Source: Tanypteryx hageni (lineage: Eukaryota > Arthropoda > Insecta > Odonata > Petaluridae). Taken from it: 64,000 nt of DNA. Each line of letters opens with the position of its first letter. Within the stretch, counting starts at the first letter, position 1. A model generated the notes under the pieces. The model was given only the letters and a program-made list of their open reading frames with translations, was not told where the DNA came from and did not search any database. Positions 21,550 through 33,268 of the stretch are shown piece by piece. The position numbers and the translations under genes were made by a program. The stretch covers positions 195,618,370-195,682,369 of the forward strand of contig CM054115.1 in the NCBI GenBank assembly GCA_028673005.1, written 5' to 3'.

Positions 21550-23080
21550 TTTTAATAGTTTTTATCCGTCATTTTTGTACACTATACTACGATTTATCAT
21601 ATAAATTTTGTCATGTTTCGTATATCAGCCAAGCACAACAAGACTAAAAGAATTGGATACACATTTGCCCGAAGAAATCAAATCAATCAAAATAAACTTT
21701 TGCGTCATCCTTAGCAAGTTAGATAAACTGCTTAAGTAATGTAACGATAGATTTCAATGGCAATCACCTCTCTTAGCAATGATAAAAACATTTTATCATT
21801 TCCTCCGTAAAAATAGAGGAGCAATTCCACACTCATTGGTTGTGAATTAAATATTTTCGAATATAAAATTACCTTATTTAATTTACGATCAAATCAAATT
21901 AATTAGCCAAGATGAAATACACTGTAAACGCTAAGGGTTTTACATTCATATGTTTCCTGTTCTGCGTGATTAAAGAATTTAATTTCATTTGTTGAGATTT
22001 TTATTTTATTATATATCCTGCGGGAGAATAGAGTGCTTCTATTGTGTATGATTGAGTATCCTTCCCTACCCCCAACTTTTTTACGCCGTTGGGGAGTCCC
22101 TAAATTTCAACGTAGTTATATGTCATAGCGCTCTTACCATTTCTGGAATTATTATTATTAAAAGGGAAAAATTGTATATTTAATATAATTTAAAATCTTA
22201 CAAACTTATTGAGGTAGACATATGCCATATTTTCAGCCGCTTTTGCATAGACCAAGTGATTATTAATAACGAATGTTGAAATTTTAGGGAAATTATGACT
22301 AATCGAGTATTTCAATGTAAATTAAATTAAATCTGAAATCCCTCGCCTCCCTTTCTCTTCACAAGGCGAATCAAAGCATTATTGCAGCTATACTATCAGT
22401 TCAGACAGAGGCGAGTGAAAACGGTCGGTTGCAAAACGATAGAAAGCAATCGCTTCTGTCAGAAACGATAGTATAACTGTACATTCGTTTATACCAAATA
22501 CAACATTTTTACGATAAATCGTTGTTTTATCAACAAAGATGCTGCATAAAACTATACAAAAGAGAATAGTAAAGGAATCTCTTAATTTTAAGAAGAAACA
22601 AAATTTTTCTCGCCCTGCGCTTGCTTTGCCAAAGCATTGAAAAACTGATTGTTTTAAATCCCTTTGCGGTCATCGCCATTTTGCTTATTGTTACGAGGGA
22701 TCAAGAGGGGACTAGGGGAAGGAGTATCTCGCGAGAATCCACCTCGGAAGTAGCTTATACGTGGCGGAGGATTAAAATATTGGTGCGAATTAAAATCCCA
22801 CGGGGAGCGTGCGTGTCGTTACGGTTACCTCATCAACATGTCATCGGTCTTTTCCGATCGAAGGGCACTCCTCCAATTTCTGCTTCCGCTTTTACGGCCT
22901 TTACCTTCTCTCCCTCCACGCCTTTTCACCTCGCCCTTCCGCCTCGCCCCTCCATCTCACTCGAGAGGGCATCGTCGAATCTCCTCTCTGACTTGAAAGA
23001 TTCTTTAGTCGTTGCGCTTGAAATATTTCCCCAATGATCTCATCTCCAGCCAACCTTGAAGAGTCATCTTCCCCTGCTCC
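21550..23080. other. No gene seen
   Basis: AT-rich to 22600, then a GC-richer part to 23040 with frames open on both strands (22621-23037 is the longest). No family could be recognised; composition alone may explain the open frames. Confidence 0.5.
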
Positions 23081-23084
23081 CATT

Positions 23085-23155
23085 TCTCTCTCTCTCTCTC
23101 TTCCTCTTATGCTTCGATGCTCTGGAATCTTAACTCTCTCTCTCTCTCTCTCTCT
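23085..23155. repeat. Two (CT)n microsatellites
   Basis: CT runs at about 23085-23102 and 23131-23154. From 23160 to 23860 I see no gene. Confidence 0.9.
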
Positions 23156-23859
23156 CGTTCAGCTCCTGATAGCCTTTCTCTCGGCCAGGTGTTGTTGGTC
23201 GCAATAATTGCTCGTAATTCATCGAAATTATTTATTTCGGTGCTGGCTTTCTTGTATCGATGAGTTTGAAGAGTGTGTGATCAGTTATAAGTCGAATACT
23301 TTAGTCCGTATTTTATTAATTGTCTCATTTCAATTATCGGTATTTTTTATATTACTAAACATTTAACGTCTTTTCTTCAAGTAGCGTTAATTGGTATAAA
23401 TTAGTTGAAGCGCTTACTTAGAATTATTTTTCTGTTAAGTTGTATAGCCTCTAGTTTTCTAATTGTATAACCAGAGCAATTTATCATGAGCGCTTGGATA
23501 ATGTTTACATATTGATGATACATTACAAATTTCATTCAGCGAATTATTTTTCGGTGGTGACGCATTCAACGTGAAATAAACTCAAAGATATTTACTGATT
23601 TAATTAAATCGTAAATTATTGTTGGAGTAGGAGTTTAATCATATCTAGCTGCAGCACTGAGCTTCCTACGAAAATCCTGTGTTCGTTAGTAAACAAGTAG
23701 TTCTGGAAAGAACTAATCCACCTACTTTCCTTTCAGTACAATTTTAATATATAACAGGTAGGAGTGTACACAGGTTTCCAGTGGTGCAGAAGTGCTTTTC
23801 GTCAAATTCACCATAGTATAAGCGTATACTAATGTATTTGCCTTGAAATCAGAAAATTA

Positions 23860-24760
23860 TTTTTCCTTATATTGTGGTAGTCCTGCTTTTTTATCCGTTC
23901 TAAACATATTCATCTCGTTTTTCCATTCTTTATTCGCCCTACAAACAAAATTTCTTTGAATTCCGTTCAGCCAATACCTTCAAAATTCATAGATACATAA
24001 AAATTCTAACCTTGATATTGTGGTAGTCCTGTTAAGTCGACCCGGTTGAAATATGATATTTTGGTTATTTATTTATATGAAGATTAAATATACTATATTT
24101 GGTTAAAATCCATGAGGTCAGTTCTGTAGAAATACGTGCAAAAGAAATATTATTTAACTTTTTACTGTGGTAGCTCTGCTCTTTAGCTCCGTTTTCAGCA
24201 TCTTGATTTTATTATGGTATGTTGTACAAATCTTATATACAAAATTTAATTGTAATCCGTTCTGCCAATTCCTTCAAAATTCTTAATTACTGAAAGAGTT
24301 TAATTTGTAACTGTGGCACCCCTGTTTGACTTATTCGATTCAAATACGCTAATATGGTTTTGTATATATGTACACATTATATGTATTAAATTTGGTTAAA
24401 ATTGATGCGGTTAGTTCAACATAAATACGTGTAAAAAGAATTTTTTATTCCTTGTATTGTGGCAGCCCTGCTTCTTATATCTACGCTAAGCATCTTGATT
24501 TTGTTATTTTATGTTGCACGCCTACTTCATACAAAATTTCGTTGATATCGGTTTGGCCAATTCCTTACAAATTCATCCTTAGCGAAAAGATTTATTTGGC
24601 AATTGTGGCACCCCTGCTTAGTCGATCCGGTCCAAATATGTCATTTTGGTCATTAATTTATGTGAAAATTTAGTTGAAATCGGATCATTCACGAAGAAGA
24701 TGTTAGGGACACACACACACGGACACCGAACCGATCTCATAAGACTACTTACCATTTTTG
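23860..24760 (+). repeat. Periodic ~145-bp tandem repeat, six units
   Basis: The word (A/T)TGTGG(T/C)A(G/C)(C/T)CCTG(C/T)T recurs near 23872, 24013, 24170, 24310, 24457 and 24604. Around it, alternating units share either CATCTTGATTTT or (A/G)TCCGG(T/T)TGAAATAT-like words, so the true period is a ~290-bp dimer. The last unit ends with a short (AC)n run and ACGGACACCGAACCG. No coding content. Confidence 0.7.
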
Positions 24761-24789
24761 GAAAGTAGGTTAAAAATAGCCAATTTATT

Positions 24790-25600
24790 CACGTCAGCAA
24801 GCAGGTAGAGTTGTCCTCCAATGGTTTATCACTATTATTAGTAAAGATTGCCACGTCAGTTCACGCAGTTCCGTCAACGTTCTTTTAAGCGCGAATTGAA
24901 GCTTGATGAAAATATTTCTAATTTTTTATAATTTTAGTGTTATTTACAGCAATAAATTTATTTTCGAAAAAAACTTTTCATGTAGGTATATAGTTATACG
25001 AATAGTCGGTGCTTGCATACTGCAAGTGCTTAAAAAATCGCCATACACCAAGATCTAAACTCGTAAATAAACCAACGCGATCTCCAAGGCAACATCACTT
25101 CAGTCTCGTGGAGCCTTATTAAACAATAAATTCCATGAGTAGTAGCAGTATATTCATAATTTTCCGTGAAATTAAGGCAACTATCCGTAGTTTCCAAATT
25201 CTCTGGCAATTGGCTCGTATCCAAGTTTTCGTATTTCAAGTTTAGTGACTCAGTTCGCTCTGCATGAGCGATAAGAATAATCATCATTAAGACAATACCT
25301 TATACATGAAAAATTATGGAGAAATTAGGGTATTTTCTGTTAAGATTGTGCTATCATCCATGCCTTTGGTACATATTTGTATAAAAACAATCGCAAAATA
25401 TGTATGACCCCATTATATTTAACAATTGAAAAGAGTTCAAATTTCTAGAAAAACTACGAAACACAACATTAAAATACTTTTCAGGTTTTACCGTCACTGC
25501 TGTCAGGGTTGCTTCTCCTGTTGTGATCCCTTATAGCCCTGAAGAAAAACAAACCTATTCGCTCCTTCCTGCAGTCGATAACCAAAATTTAATCGTCATG
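24790..25600. other. No gene seen; one palindromic hairpin
   Basis: At 25010-25032 GTCGGTGCTTGCATACTGCAAG matches the outer hairpin of the TIR family at 14793 and 37967, but only one end is present. The rest is AT-rich. Confidence 0.6.
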
Positions 25601-25604
25601 TTTG

Positions 25605-26008
25605 TGTTTTCAGTAGTACGTGAGAATTGCAATTATCCATGATACCCTCAATCACAGTGCGTGATGCAATTAGTGTTTTGGATAGAGTAAAATCTTACAT
25701 GTTAACGGAAGAAAATATTGGTGATGATGTTTTCATAATATGCATGATATTGAAAATTCGAGTTATATGTTTATATGCTTATGGGAATAAACTTAATGTT
25801 AATTTGATTAAAGAAAAAATTTTAAAAAATATTTCCGTAACCCGAATTTTCTATAACTCGAATAAGTTTTGCTTTCCTCTGCGATTCGAGTTATAGAAGT
25901 TTCACTGTATATATACAAATATTTAAAAATATATTTACTTAACTTGAATTTTCTATTACTCGAATTATTATACTTTTCCTTGAGGTTCGAGTTATGGAAG
26001 TTCAGCTG
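25605..26008 (+). mobile_element. pogo/Tigger-like 3' end, duplicated terminus
   Basis: The ORF 25627-25896 has ITVRDAISVLDRVKSYML, resembling the acidic C-terminal tail of pogo-type transposases, and its stop lies inside a terminus ATTCGAGTTATAGAAGTTTCACTG ending at 25907 before TA. A second, similar terminus TTCGAGTTATGGAAGTTCAGCTG ends at 26008, again before TA. In reverse these are CAG(T/C)(T/G)AAACTTC(T/C)ATAACTCGAA, a pogo-like terminal repeat. The 5' end and catalytic domain are missing. Confidence 0.6.
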
Positions 26009-26011
26009 TAA

Positions 26012-27010
26012 TTCGTTATGACAGCATTAATTTCCATTAAAAGCATTAAATCACTGCAATCGTAGCGTATAATATCAAATCCCTTTAAAAACATTGAGGT
26101 CGTTGCCATAGTATTTAAAAATTTTCATTGTTGAAAAGACGAACAATTCACACTTTTTTCTGATTAAAAGCAGATATTTATGCTAATTCGGTAGGTATTT
26201 GAATTCTGCTGTCAGAAATTAAGAACTCCGTTCTTTCAGATAGACAACTGTTCTTTTCCCGAATTCGTATCTCAATTTAAAGTAATTTAAAAATGCATTT
26301 TTTGAAAGCCTTTCACTGGATCCCATGCTTTTCTTATGGGGTATTAGAATGGAACATTGGGGTTAAAAAGATTCCTTAAATATAAACGTTTTTGTGATTT
26401 TTCTCTTCGGTTGTGCCACTCGACCAATCTACATGCCAAATTTCAGATTTATAGCCCTTCTAGAAGTACCTTAGAGTTTTGTGTCGGTGAGTGAGGCACA
26501 AGTAGCTATATTATTATAGATAGGTGCAGTTAGCTTTTGCGGGTGAATGTGATATCCTTTGCCTTCGGCCAGCTTTGTCTTAATATTCCTGGACTTGGTT
26601 GTACATCTACCCTTTATCTAACTTTTCTCTCGTATGGCATATTTCGTGATTGTTCTTTAATCTTGTTCTTTTGGTTTTTTGCCCATCTTTCTTCTAAGGT
26701 TATATTAATCTCGTCTCTATTATTTCTTGTCTGCCGTACATATCCTCTTCTCCCCTAATATCTCTGCCGATGGGTTGGATGTAAGAGGGGGTCTCTATTT
26801 CGCCCGAATTAAGTCTGTCTGTTTGCATCTTTCGATTTTAAGCTACTAGGAACCCTGCTGCTACGCGCCTCGCATTTATTCTCGCTGAATTGACAATTTT
26901 TTGAAGTTGATCTTATTTTATTCGGTATTTCTCCGAAGCATACTTTCATAAATATAAATATTTTAATATTTTAAATGGCTTCCATTTTGTTTCCATATGG
27001 CGGATTAACA
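26012..27010. other. No gene seen
   Basis: AT-rich. Near 26400-26500 there is a sequence like the tails found near 59930 (a CCAAATTTCA word followed by GTGAGTGAGG), probably old repeat debris. Confidence 0.5.
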
Positions 27011-27011
27011 T

Positions 27012-27110
27012 GCAAATAGTTTTCCCGGGGTCTCCAAGCTGACCGAATCAAAATGTCGTTTGCCGCATTTCTCTATGACGGACAGTTCTTGCGATACAGA
27101 CGAGGGACAG
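27012..27110 (+). repeat. Dispersed repeat shared with 56480-56560
   Basis: Both copies run ATAGTTTTC, GGGTCTCC, then TGTCGTTT, CAGCATTTCTCT-like words and TGAC.GACAGTTC-like words in the same order. No coding content. Confidence 0.65.
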
Positions 27111-27549
27111 GCAGTTGAAAAATTATGTATACGGATTTTAATTTTGATTACCTCAGTGTCTCATTATTTGTGATTGATGTCATTTAGTCAATTTTGTTAT
27201 CTTAAAAACATCTAAAACATTTTTATCGATGTTAAAAGAAACGTGAAATATACTGAATTATTTTTTTGCGGGCAACTTATAATCACAGAAATCAGTAATG
27301 TTGATCCAAATGATTCGCTTTCTTGCACTTTAAAGCTTCGGAAAATCAATAATTTCCTCACTCATATCTCTCTTACATTGCGCTCTCCTGCATCTCCTCT
27401 CTATCCGCTATCCAACGCCACCTCCTCAAAGGCATGAAAAACAGTCCGTGACGGTTATGCTCAGACGCGCACTCGAGTCGAAGTGGCTAGGTCGTCCTCG
27501 TCATCATCACGGAGGAAAAAAAGACTTCTGGGTTAATCCTTTAATATGC

Positions 27550-27670
27550 TTCCCTTTCTCTCTCTCTCTTCCCCCAACCACTCCCCCCTCTCGCCCCTCC
27601 CTCTCGCCCCTCCCTCCACCCCCTCCCTCTAGCCCCTCCCTCTCGCCCCTCCTTCTACCCCCTCCCTCAA
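27550..27670. repeat. C/T-rich low-complexity tract
   Basis: Irregular CCCTCCCTCTCG units; open frames here are by-products. Confidence 0.9.
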
Positions 27671-27689
27671 CCGGAATTGGGTGTTTTCT

Positions 27690-28055
27690 TAATTGTTGGA
27701 GCTTTATGGCTATTTCCAATATCAGAAGGCTATGGTTTGAGTCTATTTCTGTTCTTTGTAAAGTCTAAAATTTTCTCGCAGTTTCTTAAAATATTTATTA
27801 TTATGTAACCTATTTGAAATTTTCAGAAACATTACAGGTATGGAGAAAGTCATGTGGTGACCACATCAGTTTTTTCTAATTATTGGAGCTTCGAGGCTAT
27901 ATCCAATATCTACAGTTTGAGTTCATATCATTTCTTTGTAAGGTCTTTGAATTTTTCTCGCAATTCCTTAAAATATCTATTATCATTTAACCTATTTGCA
28001 ATTATTAGAAATATGACAGGTATGGAGAAAGTCATGTGGTGGCCACATCAGATTT
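27690..28055 (+). repeat. Tandem duplication, ~182-bp period
   Basis: Two diverged units begin TTGGAGCTT (27695 and 27883) and end GGTATGGAGAAAGTCATGTGGTG(A/G)CCACATCAG in two parts. The last word contains the palindrome TGTGGT-CCACA. No coding content. Confidence 0.85.
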
Positions 28056-28059
28056 TTTA

Positions 28060-29205
28060 TTTAAATTTTATTTTAGCTAAATACTTATTTCGCGCATATC
28101 CGTCCTATTTGACAAGCTATTACGCTAGCTGTTTGTTATTTATGCTGAATGATTAAAGAGAAGAAGGAAGATTTAAGTACAAGAGTCAAATTTGGAGGAA
28201 GCTCAATCAAATCAAGGGAATAATTTATACCTGCGTGTGTAAAAGTAAATTAAAAGTAATCGATAAATGTCTTTAACTTCTGACGGTTAATCAGAAGGCT
28301 CGCTTAATACGTCATACGTCAAACCCTTTGCCACTGTGGAGTACCGGCAATTTGATTGAATTTAGAATGGACATCTCATTGGAAGATCTTTATGGAAAAT
28401 ATGTGTATTAACACAAAATGCTTGTAAAGAACGGACAATTACACACCCGAATAAGATTTTGAGAAAAGACTTGTTACGGAGGAAAGCGATATCAAAATTG
28501 TATCACCTTAAGAGATAAAGGCACAAATAAATAGTGGCGTGAAAAAAATTCTCGAAAATACCGTAATTTTTATGAAATACTCCCATATAATAGAAACCCC
28601 GATTTCACAAAAAGGTTAAATAAAAATTGAAACTAACCTCCTGAGTTAAAATACTGCGCCAAAATTAAATTGGTATTTTCTCAAGCCTCAATACCTTAAT
28701 AACGGAAAAAATCATAATGAATTTGAAATGCCTAACAAGGAAACAAAATATTATTTAACATCATAAATGAAAAAACTAACCTGTAACTAACTGGTGACTA
28801 TGTTTACAAAACGACGAATACAGACAAAACAGATGAGCTGGAAGTGCATCCTATATCCGGACTTAACTAAATGAGTCAGTGGCGAGAGAAAGCTTGTAAA
28901 ATTGCGCGGCCCGGTGCAAAGAGTTTGCATGGGTCCTCGAACGAAACATTGATTTTTTATAACAAACTTTTACAAATAAAATAACATTTTCCCAATGTAA
29001 AATTCACTGATTTTCGTCACGTAAATATCGTTATCCGGAAATTTGCCCAATAGGCGAATTTTCGGTAACTCGCCCAAAAAATAACTAAAATTCCGAGAAA
29101 AATAATAAACCTTTTTAATTGTAATTAATTCTCTAAATGCCACGTAAATTTCATAGAAACAGCTTTTAAAAAATTTTAACCGTAGAAACTATCATACGCT
29201 CTTAA
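28060..29205. other. No gene seen
   Basis: AT-rich. CAGTGGCGAGAG near 28878 and GGCCCGGTGCAAAGAG near 28910 resemble a hAT-MITE half, but I could not pair the ends. Confidence 0.5.
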
Positions 29206-29212
29206 TCTATAT

Positions 29213-30005
29213 CTACATGATACACTCCAAGTCACCTTTTTGGCGGATGGAAGGGGGTGCAGTGCACCAAGGGTCCATAGTTTTCCTATGTTATCTTTTC
29301 CTATTATGTTCTTTTATCGTTCCTAGGGAAAAACAATCCTCTATATCGCTCCGTTCTACAGTCTATCTCGCGAATCTTATTCTCGCTATCCTGCCTTCCG
29401 AGATACGTCGGGCTTCTGGTAAGTCCTACTACCTCATTCGCTAGTCCCTCCGACATAAATTTTACCAGTAGTTTAAATCTAGACTGCAGCCTACGCTCCT
29501 CTAACGATGTCCAATTCAGATTTTCTATTAATGATGTTACGCTTCGTTTACTATCGTAATTCCTCTTTACAAATCTAGCTGCCCTGCGCTGAACCTTTTC
29601 TATCTCGTTAGTGAGTCCCTTTTCGTAGGAATCCCACACAGCTGACGCATATTCGACCTGCGGTCGAACCAATGATAAATAACATAATTCTTTCACTTTT
29701 TCGGAGCTATTTCAAACTATTCTCCCTATAAAGGCCAGCTTTTTGTTATCGGCACCTATCAATCGGCGAATGTGGGTGTCCCACGAGAGATCACGATGGA
29801 TCGTGACTCCGAGATATTTAATCGAGTCTGAAACTGGAATCTCTACTCCGTCCAACGAATAATTAACATCCAACGAGATATTCTTGATTCTCCATAAATT
29901 GACGACGCAGCTTTTCTTTTGGTTGATCTCCAACTGCCATTCCGTACACTATGCAGAAATAGCTTCTAGATCATTTTGGAGAGTCTGAAACTGGAATCCC
30001 TACTC
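29213..30005 (-). pseudogene. CR1-like ORF2 3' fragment
   Basis: Two minus frames (29933-29712 and 29696-29304) give the end of the reverse transcriptase and the C-terminal domain: KYLGVTIHRDLSWDTHI, LVRPQVEYASAVWD, then KVQRRAARFVKRNYD and the end RTERYRGLFFPR. A single frame break lies near 29705. The 3' UTR (TGGACCCTTGGTGCACTGCA) ends near 29213 in TGTAGATATAGAT, the tail shared by CR1 copies here. The word TCTGAAACTGGAATC.CTACTCCGTCC occurs at 29826 and again at 29982, a local duplication at the 5' border. Confidence 0.88.
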
Positions 30006-30009
30006 CGTC

Positions 30010-32330
30010 CATAGAAAACTTTGTCGCATCCCTGCAGGGTTGTAAGCCGAAACTGAAGAATAGGGAAGGGTTGGCCGTCAAATGAAACTTCTACCCACCC
30101 CTGCAGTAGTAGCCTGGCCTCAAAGATAGATATTTCGACCAATTTGTAGCCCGCATAGACATGCGGAAGAATTTCGGAGAAGGAAGAAATTACTCGGATT
30201 GTGTTCTTACGGTCGGTTTTCCCTTTTTTCTAATGAGTTTGTAAGGAGCCCCTCACCAAGATAATTTGCTAGCGATAAAAATGAAGGGAAAACACATTTA
30301 GTCATCCGTTATCCTTATGTTTCCTAGAATATTCATTCGGAATTACCATTTCACCTTTCGGAGTCAAAATATTAATTTATCGCCATATTTAGCATTTTCA
30401 GTATATTGGGCCGTAGTGGCGGTCTTCAGCAAGTTCTGAGGCATAAGACTCAAAATCAACACTTTCATGCACTGCGGTGCTCGCGAGCACCATTTTCAGC
30501 ACGGCAAAAGAGCACCGTCAGACTGCTCAAGAGTACTACGGTCGGCACGTCTTGTCCGTTCGTCCGTAACTTTCATCTCCTTAACCGCTCAACGGATTTT
30601 AATCAAATTAAGTACGTATGATCCTTATACATCATTTATCACAAAAAGTTTCGCGAGACCACATTATTACAAGTTATAGTTTCGGAGATAAAAATTCGAG
30701 AATCGCCCAATCTTTCGATACGTATTTCTCATAAAGAACGCCTTTGAAATCTCTGTGTATTCCATTTATGGAGTGTACTTTTCCATCTTGTTAAACCCCT
30801 TTTCGTTTCTTTTCCGCGGAAATCGCGCTTTTGGAATATGATTAAAAATCTAATGCGTCCGCGGAAAGAATTCCACCGTATTCCGAATCAAACTGTAAAA
30901 GCTGGTTATACTAAAATGCGTCAAAATTGGTGGTGACGTTTGTCGCTCCTCGAGAAGTTGGTGATCATTATAAAATGAATCCGTTTTGTGCATATGTTAT
31001 AATAACTGGGAGACCTAGCCGCCCTTAATTGAAGCATTGTTTCATGAAGACTATGTTGAGCCCACTTCTTTCTCGTGTCCACTTTATCTCGTATACTTCG
31101 CCATTTTAACGCTGATTCGGATTCCCCAAGTTTTGAATGCGTTTCTTCAATTCTAGGATCTTAATCTCAGCGGTAAAACATTGCAGTTTTTACTTTCTGC
31201 TACCGTAGTATATAGAGAGGGTTGTTTTATTGAAAAAAGCGAGTGGACCTCTGTCAGAAAAACTTATTCCTGATAATTTTCTCTTATTATTCATTTCTTT
31301 ATACTTTCAAAACGCTGTGTGCATAAATGGAAAATAAACGTATCTACGTATTTGCAGCAGATGTTGTTTATTTTATTTACTGCGAAAATTGTTTTCTTGG
31401 ACAACAATTAAAGGGCTATGCGAGAAATGTTCTTATTTCTCAGTGAATTTGAATGTTCTTGTCTTGAAATGGCTACCCCTTCGATGAAATGTATTAGGCA
31501 AGAAATATTGTCCATATAATTAATTCTACAAATTGTACTTGAAAACCTTTTTGGTACGACTTCTATTTTACGAGATATGATGGAAAGTTCATTTTTTGAT
31601 TCCAATCATTTGGCTTTCCTGATTCGGTTATGTTTAGCATTTACACCATTTTCATATTGCCTTTGCCCGGAAGAACCGAATTTCACGAATACTTGAAGAG
31701 ATGACACGTTCGGACGGACGGAAACGACGACAGGCGTTCACATTGTGCTTTTTCTAATGAACGCCTAAAAGACTAATGAAAATTCCTCTCCTAATTGCAA
31801 CCACAGTAAGGAAATTTTTTCGCCTTAATCCAAATTCAAATATCTATTTCATTCAATTGTCTCATTTAGCAGGTGGTTATTTTAAAGACGTATCCAATAA
31901 TTCAGCACAAATAATTTCCCAGATGAATATTTCCTGTTAGACTCTGTAATAATTACTTATCAATCTTTTCTATCATGACTAATGATTTCATTTTCACAAC
32001 TCAATAAAACAACATTTCACGCCACCTTTCAAATAATGTATATCTCAATCCAATTCGAACAGATTCGACGCGTATCTCAATTTTAGCGCTAAGATAAATT
32101 TATATTTCATTCTTTTAATCGCGCTGGAGTTGAAGTCACGAAATCATATGAGGATACCTATATATACGATATAATTGTTTTCAACCTTTTATGTATTTCA
32201 ACAACTTGTGTGGCTATCATTTTATTTCGAAAGTTGGACAGTGAGATGATCTCTCATACGATTGAGGCTATCACAACGGTTCGCGAAAAGAAAATTGGCT
32301 ATTTAGCTGCAACTAAGGAGCGTAATGTTC
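30010..32330. other. No gene; repeat debris and one perfect palindrome
   Basis: GGTGCTCGCGAGCACC at 30476-30491 is a perfect 16-bp palindrome. At 30640-30715 the words GCGAGACCACATTATTACAAG and TCGGAGATAAAAATTCGAGAAT recur at 60150-60200, so this is a dispersed repeat. The remainder is AT-rich with no ORF of known family. Confidence 0.6.
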
Positions 32331-32339
32331 GTAAAGCAT

Positions 32340-32600
32340 CTCCATTCACATACATCTTATCTTATCATTATATATAGACGTTCCTTACAGAGGAGGAGGA
32401 TATAACATATAGGAGGATACTAATGTCCAGCCCAAACTACAAAAGCTACAGAGCTGAAAGTTTCAGTTTTTGTAGATATGATGGAGAAACCTTCAGATAA
32501 AATGAGACCAAAAAGAATACAGAAAGACTGATGGGACAGAGAGCTAGAGAGCTTGTGAAGGTTTTAGGGCCAACTTGGAGGAGAAAGGCAGTTGATAGGG
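32340..32600 (+). repeat. Repeat complex fragment (border word of TIR family)
   Basis: TCATTATATATAGACGTTCCTTACAGAGGAGGAGGATATAACATATAGG in three parts matches the flanks at 14750, 15780 and 39430. AGATATGATGGAGAAACCTTCAGATAAAATGAGAC recurs at 38285. A rearranged piece of the complex at 38-40 kb. Confidence 0.7.
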
Positions 32601-32633
32601 AAAACTGAAAGTCTTCATCTGTGTATATATGTA

Positions 32634-32636
<3 letters not shown>

Positions 32637-32724
<88 letters not shown>
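32637..32724. repeat. (GT)n(AT)n microsatellite
   Basis: About 16 GT units followed by about 27 AT units. Confidence 0.95.
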
Positions 32725-32726
<2 letters not shown>

Positions 32727-33036
32727 ATGTCAACATGGTGTTGGGATGAGGAAACCCAGTAAACACTCACCAATCAGACGACTTCAGGTTGGTGAGGCCC
32801 CGGGGATGTCGAAGCGACACACGTAAAAGAACACTAAAACACAGAAACATCACAAACGTTGTCTCTGTAGCTGATGAAGGAACAATTCCGAAAGCTTCTA
32901 CGTTTGTGATGTTTCTGTGTTTTAGTGTTCTTTTGCGTGTGTCGCTTCGACATCCCCGGGGCCTCGCCAACCTGAAGTCGTCTGATTGTGAGTGTTTACT
33001 GGGTTTCCTCATCCCAACACCTTGTTGACATCCATA
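32725..33036. mobile_element. Palindromic Penelope-type terminal repeat
   Basis: Left arm 32725-32859 and right arm 32900-33034 are inverse copies with about 95% identity (GGATGTCAACA.GGTGTTGGG outward, CACAAACGT inward). The spacer of about 40 bp holds a hammerhead-like core. The outer part of each arm matches the Penelope terminal pieces at 33166 and 37850 (AGTGTTTACTGGGTTTCCT versus AGTGTCCGCTGGGCTTCCT). Head-to-head terminal repeats are known for Penelope-like elements. The whole is set in (AT)n. Confidence 0.75.
32860..32904 (+). ncRNA. Hammerhead-like ribozyme motif (locus 2)
   Basis: GTAG (32867-32870) can pair with CTAC (32898-32901) as helix I. CTGATGA spans 32871-32877; then one unpaired A; helix II GGAA/TTCC with loop CAA; GAAA at 32890-32893; and the palindrome AGCT as a minimal helix III, which could pair between two molecules. 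The motif sits at the turn of the 312-bp palindrome, so helix I may extend through CACAAAC/GTTTGTG past a bulge. The extra A beside helix II departs from the strict consensus. Activity is unproven. Confidence 0.6.
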
Positions 33037-33066
33037 TATCCATTTTACCTTTCCTTTTCCGTAAGC

Positions 33067-33072
<6 letters not shown>

Positions 33073-33125
<53 letters not shown>
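33073..33125. repeat. (AT)n microsatellite
   Basis: About 26 AT units between two Penelope-type pieces. Confidence 0.95.
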
Positions 33126-33129
<4 letters not shown>

Positions 33130-33165
33130 CTAAAGGAAAAGAAAAGGTAGTGATGAGGGTGGCAA

Positions 33166-33226
33166 CAAGGTGTTGAGGGAAGCCCAGCGGACACTCACCA
33201 AGTTGAGGACCAAGCTGGCAGGCTGC
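33166..33226 (-). repeat. Inverted Penelope terminal fragment
   Basis: GGAAGCCCAGCGGACACT followed by CACCAAGTTGAGGACCAAG and GGCAGGCTGC is the reverse complement of the Penelope 3' end at 37848-37905. Inverted 5' terminal pieces are a known feature of Penelope insertions, so this is probably the left edge of the element at 35971. It is followed by (AT)n to 33268. Confidence 0.75.
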
Positions 33227-33268
33227 ATATATATATATATATATATATATATGATATATATATGATAT

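Noticed and set aside
22621..23037. 138-codon ORF as a possible host gene
   Set aside because: No domain, no homology that I recognise, and open frames on the other strand too; GC content explains it.
26537..26758. Hydrophobic 73-codon ORF as a membrane protein
   Set aside because: Short, T-rich plus strand gives Leu/Phe by composition; the reverse strand looks like an old purine-rich repeat tail.
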